Of a DNA stretch of 48,084 nucleotides, positions 32,715 through 41,011 are shown piece after piece. The number at the start of each line of letters is the position of its first letter. Positions within the stretch are counted from its first letter, which is position 1. The position numbers were made by a program, and so were the translations under genes. The stretch comes from an uncultured Prevotella sp. (GTDB lineage Bacteria > Bacteroidota > Bacteroidia > Bacteroidales > Bacteroidaceae). The stretch is taken from assembly GCA_905234845.1 (NCBI GenBank), contig CAJOIW010000011.1, positions 18,234-66,317 of the forward strand. The letters are read 5' to 3'. The notes beneath the pieces are model-generated. The model saw only the letters and a list, made by a program, of their open reading frames with translations. It had not been told where the DNA came from and did no database searches.

Positions 32715-35189
32715 ATGAAACGAGTAACCGTCATATCAGCGATGCTCTTGTCGGTTTTCTTCTGCCATGCAGAGGAAATCGGCAGAGTGGCATCGCCCGA
32801 CGGACAAAATGTCGTCATTCTCCAGTTGGACAATGACGGCATGCTTTTTTATACCCTCAGCCGCAACGGCAACGAGCTGATCGCCTCGTCGCGACTGGGC
32901 ATGAACACCTCGCGAGGCGATTTCACCACAGGGCTGACGCTCGGCGGATGTTCGACGAGCGAGATGAGCGAGACCTATCAGCTCCCCGTCGGCAAGACCA
33001 GCACCTACACCAACCACTATAAGGAGCTGCAGGCGCAGTTCACCAAAGACAACTACGCCATGACGCTGCTGATGCGCGTCTACGACGACGGGCTCGCCTT
33101 CCGCTACCAGTTTTCCGGTAGCGCGACGCTGAAGGCGACGGCCGATTCCTCTCAGGTGCGCATCCCTAAATGCAGTAAAATCTGGGCCTTGCCCTACGTC
33201 AGCCATTACGAAGGTCACTACACCGGCCGCTCGTGGGTGGGCACGGCGGGGGCTGCCGACCGTTTCTGTGCGCCTGTGTTGGTGAAGACCTCTCTGGGCG
33301 ACGACTACTGGTGCCTGATGACCGACGCAGCCGTCGACGCGAAGTTCTGCACCTCGGCCATTGCCTGCGGTCAGAGCACCGAGAAAGGGCTGTTCAAGTA
33401 TTCACTCATCGGCGAGCCCAACAACCGTTTGCCTTTCTACACACCTTGGCGCGTGGTCTATATCGGATCGCTGGCCGACATGGTTGAGTCGACACTATGC
33501 GAGAATCTCTGCCCGCCGACGGCTTTCGACGACACGAGCTGGATAAAGCCAGGACTGTCGTCGTGGGACTGGGGCGGCTTAGACGGCCAGCAGACCAGAG
33601 ACCTCAACGTGATCAAGGAGTTCATCGACATGGCCTCCACGATGGGCTGGCCATACTTCACCCTCGACGAGGGGTGGGACGGAGCACCCTACAATCTGAC
33701 CGACGTGACCTCCTATGCCGCCGAGCGCGGCGTGAGCTGCTTCATCTGGTCGCATCAGAACCGTTTTCAGAACAACGAGACGCAGATACGCAACATCCTT
33801 CAAGACTGGAAGAACAAGGGCTTCGTGGGTGCAAAAATCGATTTCTTCGAAGACGACAGCCAGACCATGATGAGCAAATACGATAAGCTGCTCCGTGTGG
33901 CGGCACAGCTGCAGTTCATGCTCAACTTCCACGGCTGCTCCAAGCCCAACGGGCTGCGCCGCACCTATCCGCATTTTCTCTCGTGCGAAGCTGTCTATGG
34001 CAACGAGCAATATTTCTTCAACAGCAATGCCACACCTGCCTCGCACAACATCATCCTGGCTTTCACGCGTAACATCGTGGGACCGATGGAGTACACCCCC
34101 GTCGAGTTTGCCCGCAGAGATGGAGTGATTCGCCACAACACCTCGTGGAGCCATCAGGTGGCACTCGCCATCATCTTCGAGTCGGCCGTGCAGACCATTG
34201 CCGACTGCACCGACAACATCGTCTACAGCACGGCAGCCCCCCTGCTGAGCGGTCTGCCCGCCGCCTGGGACGAGTCGCGCTGTCTGGAAGCCAATGCCGA
34301 AAACCTCGTCACCATTGCCCGCAGAAAGGGCGACGACTGGTATGTAGGCAGTGTGAGCACCCGGGCGCGCACACTCTCGCTGCCGCTCGACTTCCTCGGC
34401 GAAGGAACCTATACCGCACAGATTTACAAAGACGGCACCTGTCCCTCCGACATTCAATACGAGGAGCAGCGCGTCGGCAAGACAACCACGCTCAGCATTC
34501 CCGTGAAGGCCAACGGCGGCGTCAGCATTCGATTGTCGAAAAAGCCTGTGGCGCAGCCTGTGCCCGTAATCCTGGAAGCTGAGAAAGCAACCTTCAAGGG
34601 CGGGATAACCACCGAGACCGACACCAACGGCAACTGCTCGGGAGGAAAATATGTGGGCTGGGTAGGCGGCGGCAACAGCATCACGTTCAGCTACGAGGCA
34701 CCAGCCGATGGCGTCTACGACCTCACCCTCTTCTTCATTACCCTCGACAACCGCGACTGCGACGTGCAGGTGAACGACGACGAGAAGACAACCTGTCAGA
34801 TGAAAGGCAACGGATTCAGCTGGAACAGCGACGGACTGGCCTGCCGTACCGTGCAGGTGTCGCTGCGCCAGGGCACAAACACCATCACGCTGGGCAACGA
34901 TAACGGCTATGCCCCCAACTTCGACCGCATACAACTCAGCCGGTCGCGCTATCTGAATCCCACTACGGGAATAAAAACAGTTCATAGTTCAGAGTCCATA
35001 GTTCAGAGTTCAACACCCACCACCCATTACTCATCATCTATCTATGACCTGCAAGGACGAAAAATAGTACAACCCCTCCTGACCTCCCCGAAGGAGAGGA
35101 AATCTAATTCTCTACTCTCAACTGTCAACTCTCAATTCTTAAAGCCCGGCATCTACATCATGAACGGAAGAAAAATCGTCGTGAAGTAA
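32715..35189 (+). CDS. Secreted GH97 glycosidase (retaining type, alpha-galactosidase-like) with CBM and T9SS tail
   Basis: The 824-aa protein has a signal peptide (to about FFCHA|E), the GH97 N-terminal super-sandwich (ASPDGQNVVI...DDGLAFRY), and a TIM barrel. GAKIDFFEDD places an Asp (376) where retaining GH97 enzymes have the nucleophile, and SCEAVYGNE a conserved Glu (425). This favours the alpha-galactosidase branch over the inverting SusB-type glucosidases, by analogy only. A CBM6/35-like sandwich covers about 617-742, and the sorting motif IYDLQGRK...GIYIMNGRKIVVK ends the protein. The tail holds a GC-rich palindromic copy and 7-8 nt arrays, closely matching the tail DNA of the sialidase-fold gene. 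It is probably co-transcribed with the rimP-nusA-infB operon. Confidence 0.88.
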   Translation: MKRVTVISAMLLSVFFCHAEEIGRVASPDGQNVVILQLDNDGMLFYTLSRNGNELIASSRLGMNTSRGDFTTGLTLGGCSTSEMSETYQLPVGKTSTYTNHYKELQAQFTKDNYAMTLLMRVYDDGLAFRYQFSGSATLKATADSSQVRIPKCSKIWALPYVSHYEGHYTGRSWVGTAGAADRFCAPVLVKTSLGDDYWCLMTDAAVDAKFCTSAIACGQSTEKGLFKYSLIGEPNNRLPFYTPWRVVYIGSLADMVESTLCENLCPPTAFDDTSWIKPGLSSWDWGGLDGQQTRDLNVIKEFIDMASTMGWPYFTLDEGWDGAPYNLTDVTSYAAERGVSCFIWSHQNRFQNNETQIRNILQDWKNKGFVGAKIDFFEDDSQTMMSKYDKLLRVAAQLQFMLNFHGCSKPNGLRRTYPHFLSCEAVYGNEQYFFNSNATPASHNIILAFTRNIVGPMEYTPVEFARRDGVIRHNTSWSHQVALAIIFESAVQTIADCTDNIVYSTAAPLLSGLPAAWDESRCLEANAENLVTIARRKGDDWYVGSVSTRARTLSLPLDFLGEGTYTAQIYKDGTCPSDIQYEEQRVGKTTTLSIPVKANGGVSIRLSKKPVAQPVPVILEAEKATFKGGITTETDTNGNCSGGKYVGWVGGGNSITFSYEAPADGVYDLTLFFITLDNRDCDVQVNDDEKTTCQMKGNGFSWNSDGLACRTVQVSLRQGTNTITLGNDNGYAPNFDRIQLSRSRYLNPTTGIKTVHSSESIVQSSTPTTHYSSSIYDLQGRKIVQPLLTSPKERKSNSLLSTVNSQFLKPGIYIMNGRKIVVK
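35072..35099. repeat. GC-rich palindromic mini-element (one end) inside the GH97 tail
   Basis: The segment starting AACCCCTCC and containing CTCCCCGAAGGAGAGG matches 2742-2766 in the sialidase-fold gene and, inverted, the right ends of the copies at 17500 and 36082. It codes the PLLTSPKERK part of the tail. Confidence 0.8.
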
Positions 35190-35263
35190 GCGTATTTAGT
35201 GAATGTCAGAGGAGCGTTAAGAAATCATAATCGCCCACGCGAAAGATATAGGTTTCATCCCGT

Positions 35264-35310
35264 GAAGTGTTAAAGCAACGATTCTGTTTTAACACTTTCT
35301 TTTTTGTTTT
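35264..35310 (+). terminator. Terminator after the GH97 gene
   Basis: AAGTGTTAAA and TTTAACACTT form a 10-bp stem around GCAACGATTCTGT-type loop sequence, followed by a T-rich run. Confidence 0.75.
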
Positions 35311-35748
35311 CCGAGGATGCCAGACAGGGTTCTATGGGCAGAGATACGAGTTTCGGCAAGCCGAAAAAAGCGCTTTTCGTGCGAAACATATATGTTTGAC
35401 CTTCCAAAAGATGGTCTTTCGGGGTCTGAAAGACCGTCTTTTAAGAGGCAAAAGCTTAGCTTTCGCGAGTGAGACATATATCTTTCGCAACTGAAGAGTG
35501 AAAAATGAAGAGCGAGGAGTGAGCTAACGGGTTGAGCATCAGTTCTTTACAACGGGTTGTCGCTGTGGGGTTTTCGCAGTCCTGTTGGACATATTGTCCA
35601 CTGCACCATTTTTCAGCGCTCAGGGCATGTTAAAATTTCAGCTGGTACCCCCGATGATTTTAACATTTCTCTCTCGTTTATGGCATAAATTCCTCTTGCT
35701 CAAAAAAAGAAATCCATTGCTTTTCTTTTCGCTTAATCGGAATTTTCG
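35311..35748. repeat. Composite intergenic element, copy 3
   Basis: Modules in order: palindrome AAACATATATGTTT (35384-35397), AAGATGGTCTTTC and GAAAGACCGTCTTTT (35409-35443), an AAGCTTAGCTTTCG block, ACATATATCTTTCG, a GCTAACGGGTTGAG block, an ATGTTAAAAT/ATTTTAACAT inverted repeat (35628-35666), then the sufB promoter. The order matches copies at 2918-3264 and 44874-45350. No credible ORF is seen in this 589-bp gap. Confidence 0.75.
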
Positions 35749-35756
35749 TAACTTTG
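35749..35756 (+). promoter_or_regulatory. -7 promoter box for the suf operon
   Basis: TAACTTTG, 22 bp before the sufB ATG. The 45 bp up to and including this box are nearly identical to the recO promoter on the other strand (44916-44873). Confidence 0.75.
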
Positions 35757-35778
35757 CAGGCAAAACGGGAAACTGTCG

Positions 35779-37335
35779 ATGGACGGGAAAAATAAGAAAA
35801 AGAAAAAAGAAAAGGCTGACAACGAGTTGGTACGGCGGATTGCGGAGAAGAAGTATGAGTATGGCTTTACCACTGATGTGCAGACCGAGATTATTGATTG
35901 TGGGCTGAACGAGGATGTCGTGCGGCTCATCTCGCAGAAGAAGGGCGAGCCGGAGTGGCTGCTCGACTTCCGGCTCAAGGCGTTCCGCTATTGGCTGACA
36001 TTGGAGCAGCCCACGTGGGGGCATGTCCATCTTCCCGATATCGACTATCAGGCCATCAGCTATTATGCGGACCCAACAAAAGCCTCCCCCCAGCCCCCTC
36101 CCATTGGAGGGGGGGCTGTGTCCTCACGCAGAGCCGCAGATTCCTCCCCTTCGGGGACGTTAGGAGGGGTTGTCGCTGGGGGTGGGGTAGACCCCAAGCT
36201 GATGGAGACCTTCGACAAGCTCGGCATTCCTCTCGAGGAGCGGCTGGCACTGAGCGGTAATACCGCTGTCGATGCCATCATGGACTCGGTCAGTGTGAAG
36301 ACAACGTTTAAGGAGAAACTCTCGGAAAAAGGTGTCATCTTCTGCAGTATCGGCGAGGCCGTGAAGGAGCATCCCGATTTGGTGCGCCAGTATCTTGGCA
36401 CCGTCGTGCCCTACCGTGACAATTTCTTTGCCGCACTGAACTCTGCCGTTTTTTCCGACGGTTCGTTTGTCTATATCCCAAAGGGTGTGCGCTGCCCGAT
36501 GGAGCTGAGCAGTTATTTCCGTATCAATGCCCGTAACACGGGACAATTCGAGCGTACGCTCATCGTGGCCGACGACGACAGTTATGTCAGTTACCTTGAG
36601 GGCTGCACCGCTCCTATGCGCGACGAGAACCAGTTGCACGCGGCCATCGTGGAGATTATCGTCAGCGACCGCGCCGAGGTGAAATACTCTACCGTACAGA
36701 ACTGGTATCCTGGCGACGAGGAGGGCCGAGGCGGTGTGTTCAATCTCGTCACCAAGCGGGGCGACCTGCGCGGCGCAGACTCGAAACTCTCATGGACACA
36801 GGTGGAGACGGGCTCGGCCATCACGTGGAAATATCCCTCGTGCATCTTGCGTGGCGACCGCTCGCAGGCTGAGTTCTATAGCGTGGCCGTCACCAACAAC
36901 TATCAGGAGGCCGACACGGGCACGAAGATGATTCACATCGGCCGCGACACCAAGTCGACCATCATCTCGAAGGGCATCTCCGCAGGCCACTCGCAGAATT
37001 CCTATCGCGGGCTTGTCCGTGCTGCCGCCACAGCCGAGAATGCCCGCAACTACTCCTCGTGCGACTCGCTCCTGCTGGGCAGCGACTGCGGTGCCCACAC
37101 CTTTCCCTACATGGACGTGAAGAATCCTACTGCCGTCTTCGAGCACGAGGCCACCACCTCGAAAATCTCCGAGGACCAGCTTTTCTATTGCAACCAGCGT
37201 GGCATTCCCACCGAGCAGGCTGTAGGCCTCATCGTCAACGGCTACGCCCGCGAGGTGCTGAACAAACTACCCATGGAGTTCGCCGTCGAAGCCCAGAAAC
37301 TCCTCAGCGTAACGCTCGAGGGAACTGTGGGGTAG
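35779..37335 (+). CDS. sufB: Fe-S cluster assembly scaffold protein SufB with in-frame insertion
   Basis: The 518-aa protein is longer than usual SufB (about 470-485). The conserved core is intact: [49 protein letters not shown], and the cysteine/glutamate region [17 protein letters not shown]...EHEATTSKI. Residues about 101-136 ([11 protein letters not shown]...GGG) between YYADP and [13 protein letters not shown] are coded by a GC-rich palindromic element at 36082-36190. With SufC and SufD it forms the SufBC2D scaffold for Fe-S cluster assembly in the cytoplasm. The insertion lies before the beta-helix core, so function is probably kept. First gene of sufBCDS. Confidence 0.95.
   Translation: MDGKNKKKKKEKADNELVRRIAEKKYEYGFTTDVQTEIIDCGLNEDVVRLISQKKGEPEWLLDFRLKAFRYWLTLEQPTWGHVHLPDIDYQAISYYADPTKASPQPPPIGGGAVSSRRAADSSPSGTLGGVVAGGGVDPKLMETFDKLGIPLEERLALSGNTAVDAIMDSVSVKTTFKEKLSEKGVIFCSIGEAVKEHPDLVRQYLGTVVPYRDNFFAALNSAVFSDGSFVYIPKGVRCPMELSSYFRINARNTGQFERTLIVADDDSYVSYLEGCTAPMRDENQLHAAIVEIIVSDRAEVKYSTVQNWYPGDEEGRGGVFNLVTKRGDLRGADSKLSWTQVETGSAITWKYPSCILRGDRSQAEFYSVAVTNNYQEADTGTKMIHIGRDTKSTIISKGISAGHSQNSYRGLVRAAATAENARNYSSCDSLLLGSDCGAHTFPYMDVKNPTAVFEHEATTSKISEDQLFYCNQRGIPTEQAVGLIVNGYAREVLNKLPMEFAVEAQKLLSVTLEGTVG
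36082..36190. repeat. GC-rich palindromic mini-element inside sufB
   Basis: The left end has CCCTCCCATTGGAGGG; the right end reads CCTCCCCTTCGGGG followed by TTAGGAGGGGTT, as at 17581-17593. The segment is translated in frame. Confidence 0.85.
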
Positions 37336-37347
37336 GGGTAAACCGTA

Positions 37348-37436
37348 AACCCCTCCCAACCTCCCCGAAGGAGAGGAGTACTATCAGAATTATGCATTAT
37401 GCATTGTGAATTGTGAATTATGAATTATTATAATTA
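37348..37436. repeat. Palindromic mini-element end plus 7-8 nt tandem array between sufB and sufC
   Basis: ACCCCTCCCAACCTCCCCG followed by AAGGAGAGG (37349-37376) is another end copy of the GC-rich family. It is followed by an AT-rich array built on TGAATTA/TGCATTA units (37390-37430). Together they make up most of the 104-bp intercistronic gap. Confidence 0.75.
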
Positions 37437-37439
37437 TAT

Positions 37440-38198
37440 ATGCTTGAAGTACGTAATCTACATGCCACGATAGCGGGCAAAGAGATATTGAAAGGTATCG
37501 ACCTTACCATTCGCGATGGAGAGACACACGCCATCATGGGTCCCAACGGGTCGGGCAAGTCAACACTGAGCGCGGTGCTCGTGGGTAACCCGCTCTACGA
37601 GGTGACCGAGGGTGAGATTTTCTTCAACGGCAAAAACCTGCTTGCGATGAAGCCTGAGGAGCGTGCCCACGAGGGGTTGTTCCTCTCGTTTCAGTATCCT
37701 ATAGAGATACCTGGCGTCTCGATGACCAATTTCCTCAAGGCGGCCATCAACGAGAAGCGCAAGGCGCAGGGACTGCCCGAGATGAAAGCTCCCGAGTTTA
37801 TCAAACTGATGAATGAGAAGCGGAAAATCGTAGAGCTCGACTCGAAGTTCACACGCCGCTCGGTGAACGAGGGGTTTAGTGGCGGCGAGAAGAAACGCAA
37901 CGAGATTTTCCAGATGGCTATGCTCGAGCCGAAACTCGCCATCCTCGACGAGACCGACTCGGGCCTCGACGTCGATGCCATGCGCATCGTGGCCGAAGGC
38001 GTGAATAAACTGCGCACGCCAGAGACGTCGTGCATTGTCATCACCCATTACGACCGCCTGCTGGAGATGATTCGCCCCGATGTCGTCCATGTGCTCTATG
38101 CCGGACGCCTTGTAAAATCTGCTGGTCCGGAACTGGCTGGGGAGATACAAGAGCGCGGTTACGACTGGATAAAAAATGAGTTGGGAGATGAGGAGTGA
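37440..38198 (+). CDS. sufC: Fe-S cluster assembly ATPase SufC
   Basis: The 252-aa ABC ATPase shows Walker A GPNGSGKST (about 37-45), the signature FSGGEKKRNE, Walker B LAILDETDSGLDVDAM and the SufC-typical LFLSFQYPIEIPGV. It has no membrane segments and powers the SufBC2D complex. It lies 104 bp after sufB and overlaps sufD by 11-23 nt depending on the sufD start. Confidence 0.97.
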   Translation: MLEVRNLHATIAGKEILKGIDLTIRDGETHAIMGPNGSGKSTLSAVLVGNPLYEVTEGEIFFNGKNLLAMKPEERAHEGLFLSFQYPIEIPGVSMTNFLKAAINEKRKAQGLPEMKAPEFIKLMNEKRKIVELDSKFTRRSVNEGFSGGEKKRNEIFQMAMLEPKLAILDETDSGLDVDAMRIVAEGVNKLRTPETSCIVITHYDRLLEMIRPDVVHVLYAGRLVKSAGPELAGEIQERGYDWIKNELGDEE

Positions 38199-39573
38199 GC
38201 AGCAATACATAGATTTGTATAATGATTGTCGCAACTTGATTTGCGACCACTCTGCCGCATCGATGAATGCCGTGCGCGATGCTGCTTTTGAGGCTTTCGC
38301 GCGACAAGGTTTCCCGTCGCGCAAGGTGGAGCGCTATAAGTATACTGACATAGAAAAGCTCTTTGCGCCCGACTACGGTTTAAATCTCAACCGTTTTTCA
38401 ATTCCCGTCGATCCCTATAAGGCATTTCAGTGCGATGTTCCTAACCTTTCTACACTGCTCTATTTTGTAGTAAATGACGCGTTCTACACCGAGACTCGGC
38501 AGACAGGCCATCTGCCTGAGGGCGTGGTGATAGACTCGATGGCGAAAAATGCTCATTTGCTTTTGTCCGTTGGCGGTGACCGTTGGCCTATCGAGAATTA
38601 TTATGCCCAGCTGGCTGATGTCACCGTTGATGCCGTCACGGCACTCAACACCATGTTGGCTCAGGACGGGTTGCTGGTGTATGTGCCTAAGAATGTCAAG
38701 ATGGACAAGGCCATACAGGTTATCAATATCCTGAAGGCTCCCCCTCTTTGGGGAAGGGATGGTGACGAGGCCCTCATGGTCAACCGGCGTGTGCTCATCG
38801 TGATAGAGGATGGTGCGGAGGCGAGCCTGCTCTTCTGCGACCATGCTGCCGACGACCTACCTTTCTTGGCCACTCAGGTCATTGAGGCCTATGTGGGCGA
38901 GGGTGCCCGTCTCGATCTCTGCTGTCTGGAGGAGACTCACGCCAAGAATGTCCGTGTGAGCAATGTCTATATCCGGCAAGACCGCAATAGTCATGTATCC
39001 CACAACATCATCACCCTGCACAACGGCATCACCCGTAACCGACTTGACGTGCAACTTGCCGGTGAGGGTGCGGAATGTGAGTTGGGCGGATGTGTCATAG
39101 CAGACAAACAGCAGCATGTGGACAACAACACGCTCGTCACACACCATGTTCCGCATTGTACGAGTAGTGAGCTTTATAAATATGTGCTCGATGAGCAGGC
39201 TACCGGAGCGTTTGCCGGTCGTGTGCTTGTGGAGCATGGGGCACAGAAGACCTCTTCGGAAATGCGCAACCAGAACATTTGTGCATCGCGAGAGGCACGT
39301 ATGTTCACCCAGCCCATGCTCGAGATATATGCCGACGACGTGAAGTGTTCGCACGGCAGCACCGTAGGCCAGCTAAACGATGCGGCTCTTTTCTACATGC
39401 GCCAGCGTGGCATCAGTGAGCGTGAGGCCCGTCTGTTGCTTGAGCAGGCTTTCGTTGGCGAAGTTCTCGATCAGATAGCACTCTCTCCATTGCGCGACCG
39501 ACTACGCTATTTGGTTGAGAAGCGATTCCGGGGCGAACTGAGCAAGTGCGAGGGTTGCAAACTGTGTAAATAA
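38176..39573 (+). CDS. sufD: Fe-S cluster assembly protein SufD
   Basis: The 465-aa protein has the SufD beta-helix core, with AGVxxLxx-like FAGRVLVEHGAQKTSSEMRNQN and the conserved ADDVKCSHGSTVGQL. It ends in a cysteine-rich KCEGCKLCK tail. An internal ATG at 38188 (MRSEQQYID) is an equally good start. Both overlap the end of sufC, indicating translational coupling. It partners SufB in the scaffold. Oddity: residues near 187-197 (KAPPLWGRDGD) are coded by CTCCCCCTCTTTGGGGAAGG (from 38738), which looks like a shortened GC-rich palindromic element. Confidence 0.94.
   Translation: MSWEMRSEQQYIDLYNDCRNLICDHSAASMNAVRDAAFEAFARQGFPSRKVERYKYTDIEKLFAPDYGLNLNRFSIPVDPYKAFQCDVPNLSTLLYFVVNDAFYTETRQTGHLPEGVVIDSMAKNAHLLLSVGGDRWPIENYYAQLADVTVDAVTALNTMLAQDGLLVYVPKNVKMDKAIQVINILKAPPLWGRDGDEALMVNRRVLIVIEDGAEASLLFCDHAADDLPFLATQVIEAYVGEGARLDLCCLEETHAKNVRVSNVYIRQDRNSHVSHNIITLHNGITRNRLDVQLAGEGAECELGGCVIADKQQHVDNNTLVTHHVPHCTSSELYKYVLDEQATGAFAGRVLVEHGAQKTSSEMRNQNICASREARMFTQPMLEIYADDVKCSHGSTVGQLNDAALFYMRQRGISEREARLLLEQAFVGEVLDQIALSPLRDRLRYLVEKRFRGELSKCEGCKLCK
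38737..38762. repeat. Short GC-rich palindrome inside sufD
   Basis: CCCCCTCTTTGGGGAAGGG resembles the CTCTCTTGGGGAGGGG half of the PfkB copy. It is short enough that chance cannot be excluded. Confidence 0.5.
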
Positions 39574-39591
39574 GGAATAAAAGACGATATT

Positions 39592-40800
39592 ATGTACGAC
39601 ATCAAGCAGATACGCAATGATTTTCCCATACTCTCGCGCGAGGTATATGGGCGGCCACTGGTCTACCTCGACAATGCCGCCACCACGCAGAAACCTCTCT
39701 GCGTGCTCGATGCCATGCGCGACGAATACCTGAACGTGAATGCCAATGTGCATCGCGGTGTGCATTATCTGTCGCAGCAAGCCACCGACTTGCATGAGCA
39801 GGCACGCGACACCGTGGCGCGTTTCCTAAATGCCCCGAAACGGGAGCAGATAGTCTTTACCCGTGGCACTACCGAGGCCATCAATCTCGTGGCAAGCTCC
39901 TATTGTGAGGCATTCATGAAGGAGGGTGATGAGATCATCGTGTCCGCCGTGGAGCATCATTCCAACATTGTGCCATGGCAGTTGCAGGCTGAGCGTCGGG
40001 GATTACGTCTGAAGGTGATTCCTATTGACGAGAAGGGTAATTTTTGTCTATCTGACTATGAGAAGTTGTTCTCCGAACGGACAAAAATAGTAAGTGTGGC
40101 GCATGTGTCGAATGTGCTCGGAACGGTGAACCCGATAGCCGAGATCGTTCGCATCGCCCATAAGCACGGTGTGCCCGTCATGGTTGACGGTGCACAAAGC
40201 GCACCCCATTTTAAGGTTGATGTGCAGGCACTTGACTGCGATTTCTTCGCCTTCAGCGGCCATAAGGCTTACGGACCTACTGGTGTGGGAGTGCTCTATG
40301 GAAAGGAGGAATGGCTTGACCGCCTGCCGCCCTATCAGGGAGGTGGAGAGATGATAGTCAACGTATCGTTTGAGAAGACCACCTTTGAGCGTCCGCCATT
40401 GAAATTTGAAGCTGGGACACCCGACTATATCGCCACCCACGGGTTGGCAGTAGCCCTCGATTATGTCAGCAACATTGGTCTTGACAGCATCCATGCTTAT
40501 GAGAAAGACCTGACCCGCTATGCTGTTGACCGCCTGTCTGAAATTGATGGGCTGACAATCTACGGGCACGACAACGATGCCATCGTCTCGTTTAACATAA
40601 CAGACATTCACTACCTTGACATCGGTACGTTGCTCGACCGTTTTGGCATCGCCGTGCGTACTGGGCACCATTGTGCCCAGCCATTGATGGATCGTCTCGG
40701 AATCCCTGGTACCGTGCGGGCCTCAATAGCGTTCTACAATACAAAAGAGGAAATCGACCAGCTTGCCGCTGCCCTTCTACGCATTAGGAAAATGTTTTGA
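39592..40800 (+). CDS. sufS: Cysteine desulfurase SufS
   Basis: The 402-aa fold-type I PLP enzyme has the PLP-lysine motif FSGHKAYGPTGVG and the active-site cysteine in VRTGHHCAQPLM. Also present are YLDNAATTQKP, NVHRGVHYLS and EHHSN. It removes sulfur from cysteine as a persulfide for the SufBCD scaffold. It lies 18 bp after sufD and closes the suf operon. No SufE-like gene is next to it here. Confidence 0.97.
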   Translation: MYDIKQIRNDFPILSREVYGRPLVYLDNAATTQKPLCVLDAMRDEYLNVNANVHRGVHYLSQQATDLHEQARDTVARFLNAPKREQIVFTRGTTEAINLVASSYCEAFMKEGDEIIVSAVEHHSNIVPWQLQAERRGLRLKVIPIDEKGNFCLSDYEKLFSERTKIVSVAHVSNVLGTVNPIAEIVRIAHKHGVPVMVDGAQSAPHFKVDVQALDCDFFAFSGHKAYGPTGVGVLYGKEEWLDRLPPYQGGGEMIVNVSFEKTTFERPPLKFEAGTPDYIATHGLAVALDYVSNIGLDSIHAYEKDLTRYAVDRLSEIDGLTIYGHDNDAIVSFNITDIHYLDIGTLLDRFGIAVRTGHHCAQPLMDRLGIPGTVRASIAFYNTKEEIDQLAAALLRIRKMF

Positions 40801-40937
40801 AAAGATAAGAATCTTGTTATACAAAACGACATAGGTGTAAGTTTACAATTAGCTAAAAATCAATTACTTATATTTTTATAGAAATAAAACAGGATTATAC
40901 TTTCTTTGTGTTGTTTTATAATATATAATAAATAGAG

Positions 40938-40945
40938 TAACTTTG
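40938..40945 (+). promoter_or_regulatory. -7 promoter box for the GLUG-repeat protein gene
   Basis: TAACTTTG in an AT-rich 211-bp gap, 66 bp before the ATG. Confidence 0.65.
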
Positions 40946-41011
40946 CAGCAGAAAGTCGAAAAAGAAAAAACATAAATAAATATTTTAACTTAAACAAAAA
41001 AATACGCGATT

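Noticed and set aside
33579..34985. 468-codon open frame antisense to GH97
   Set aside because: It mirrors the GH97 gene in composition and shows no domain signature or promoter.
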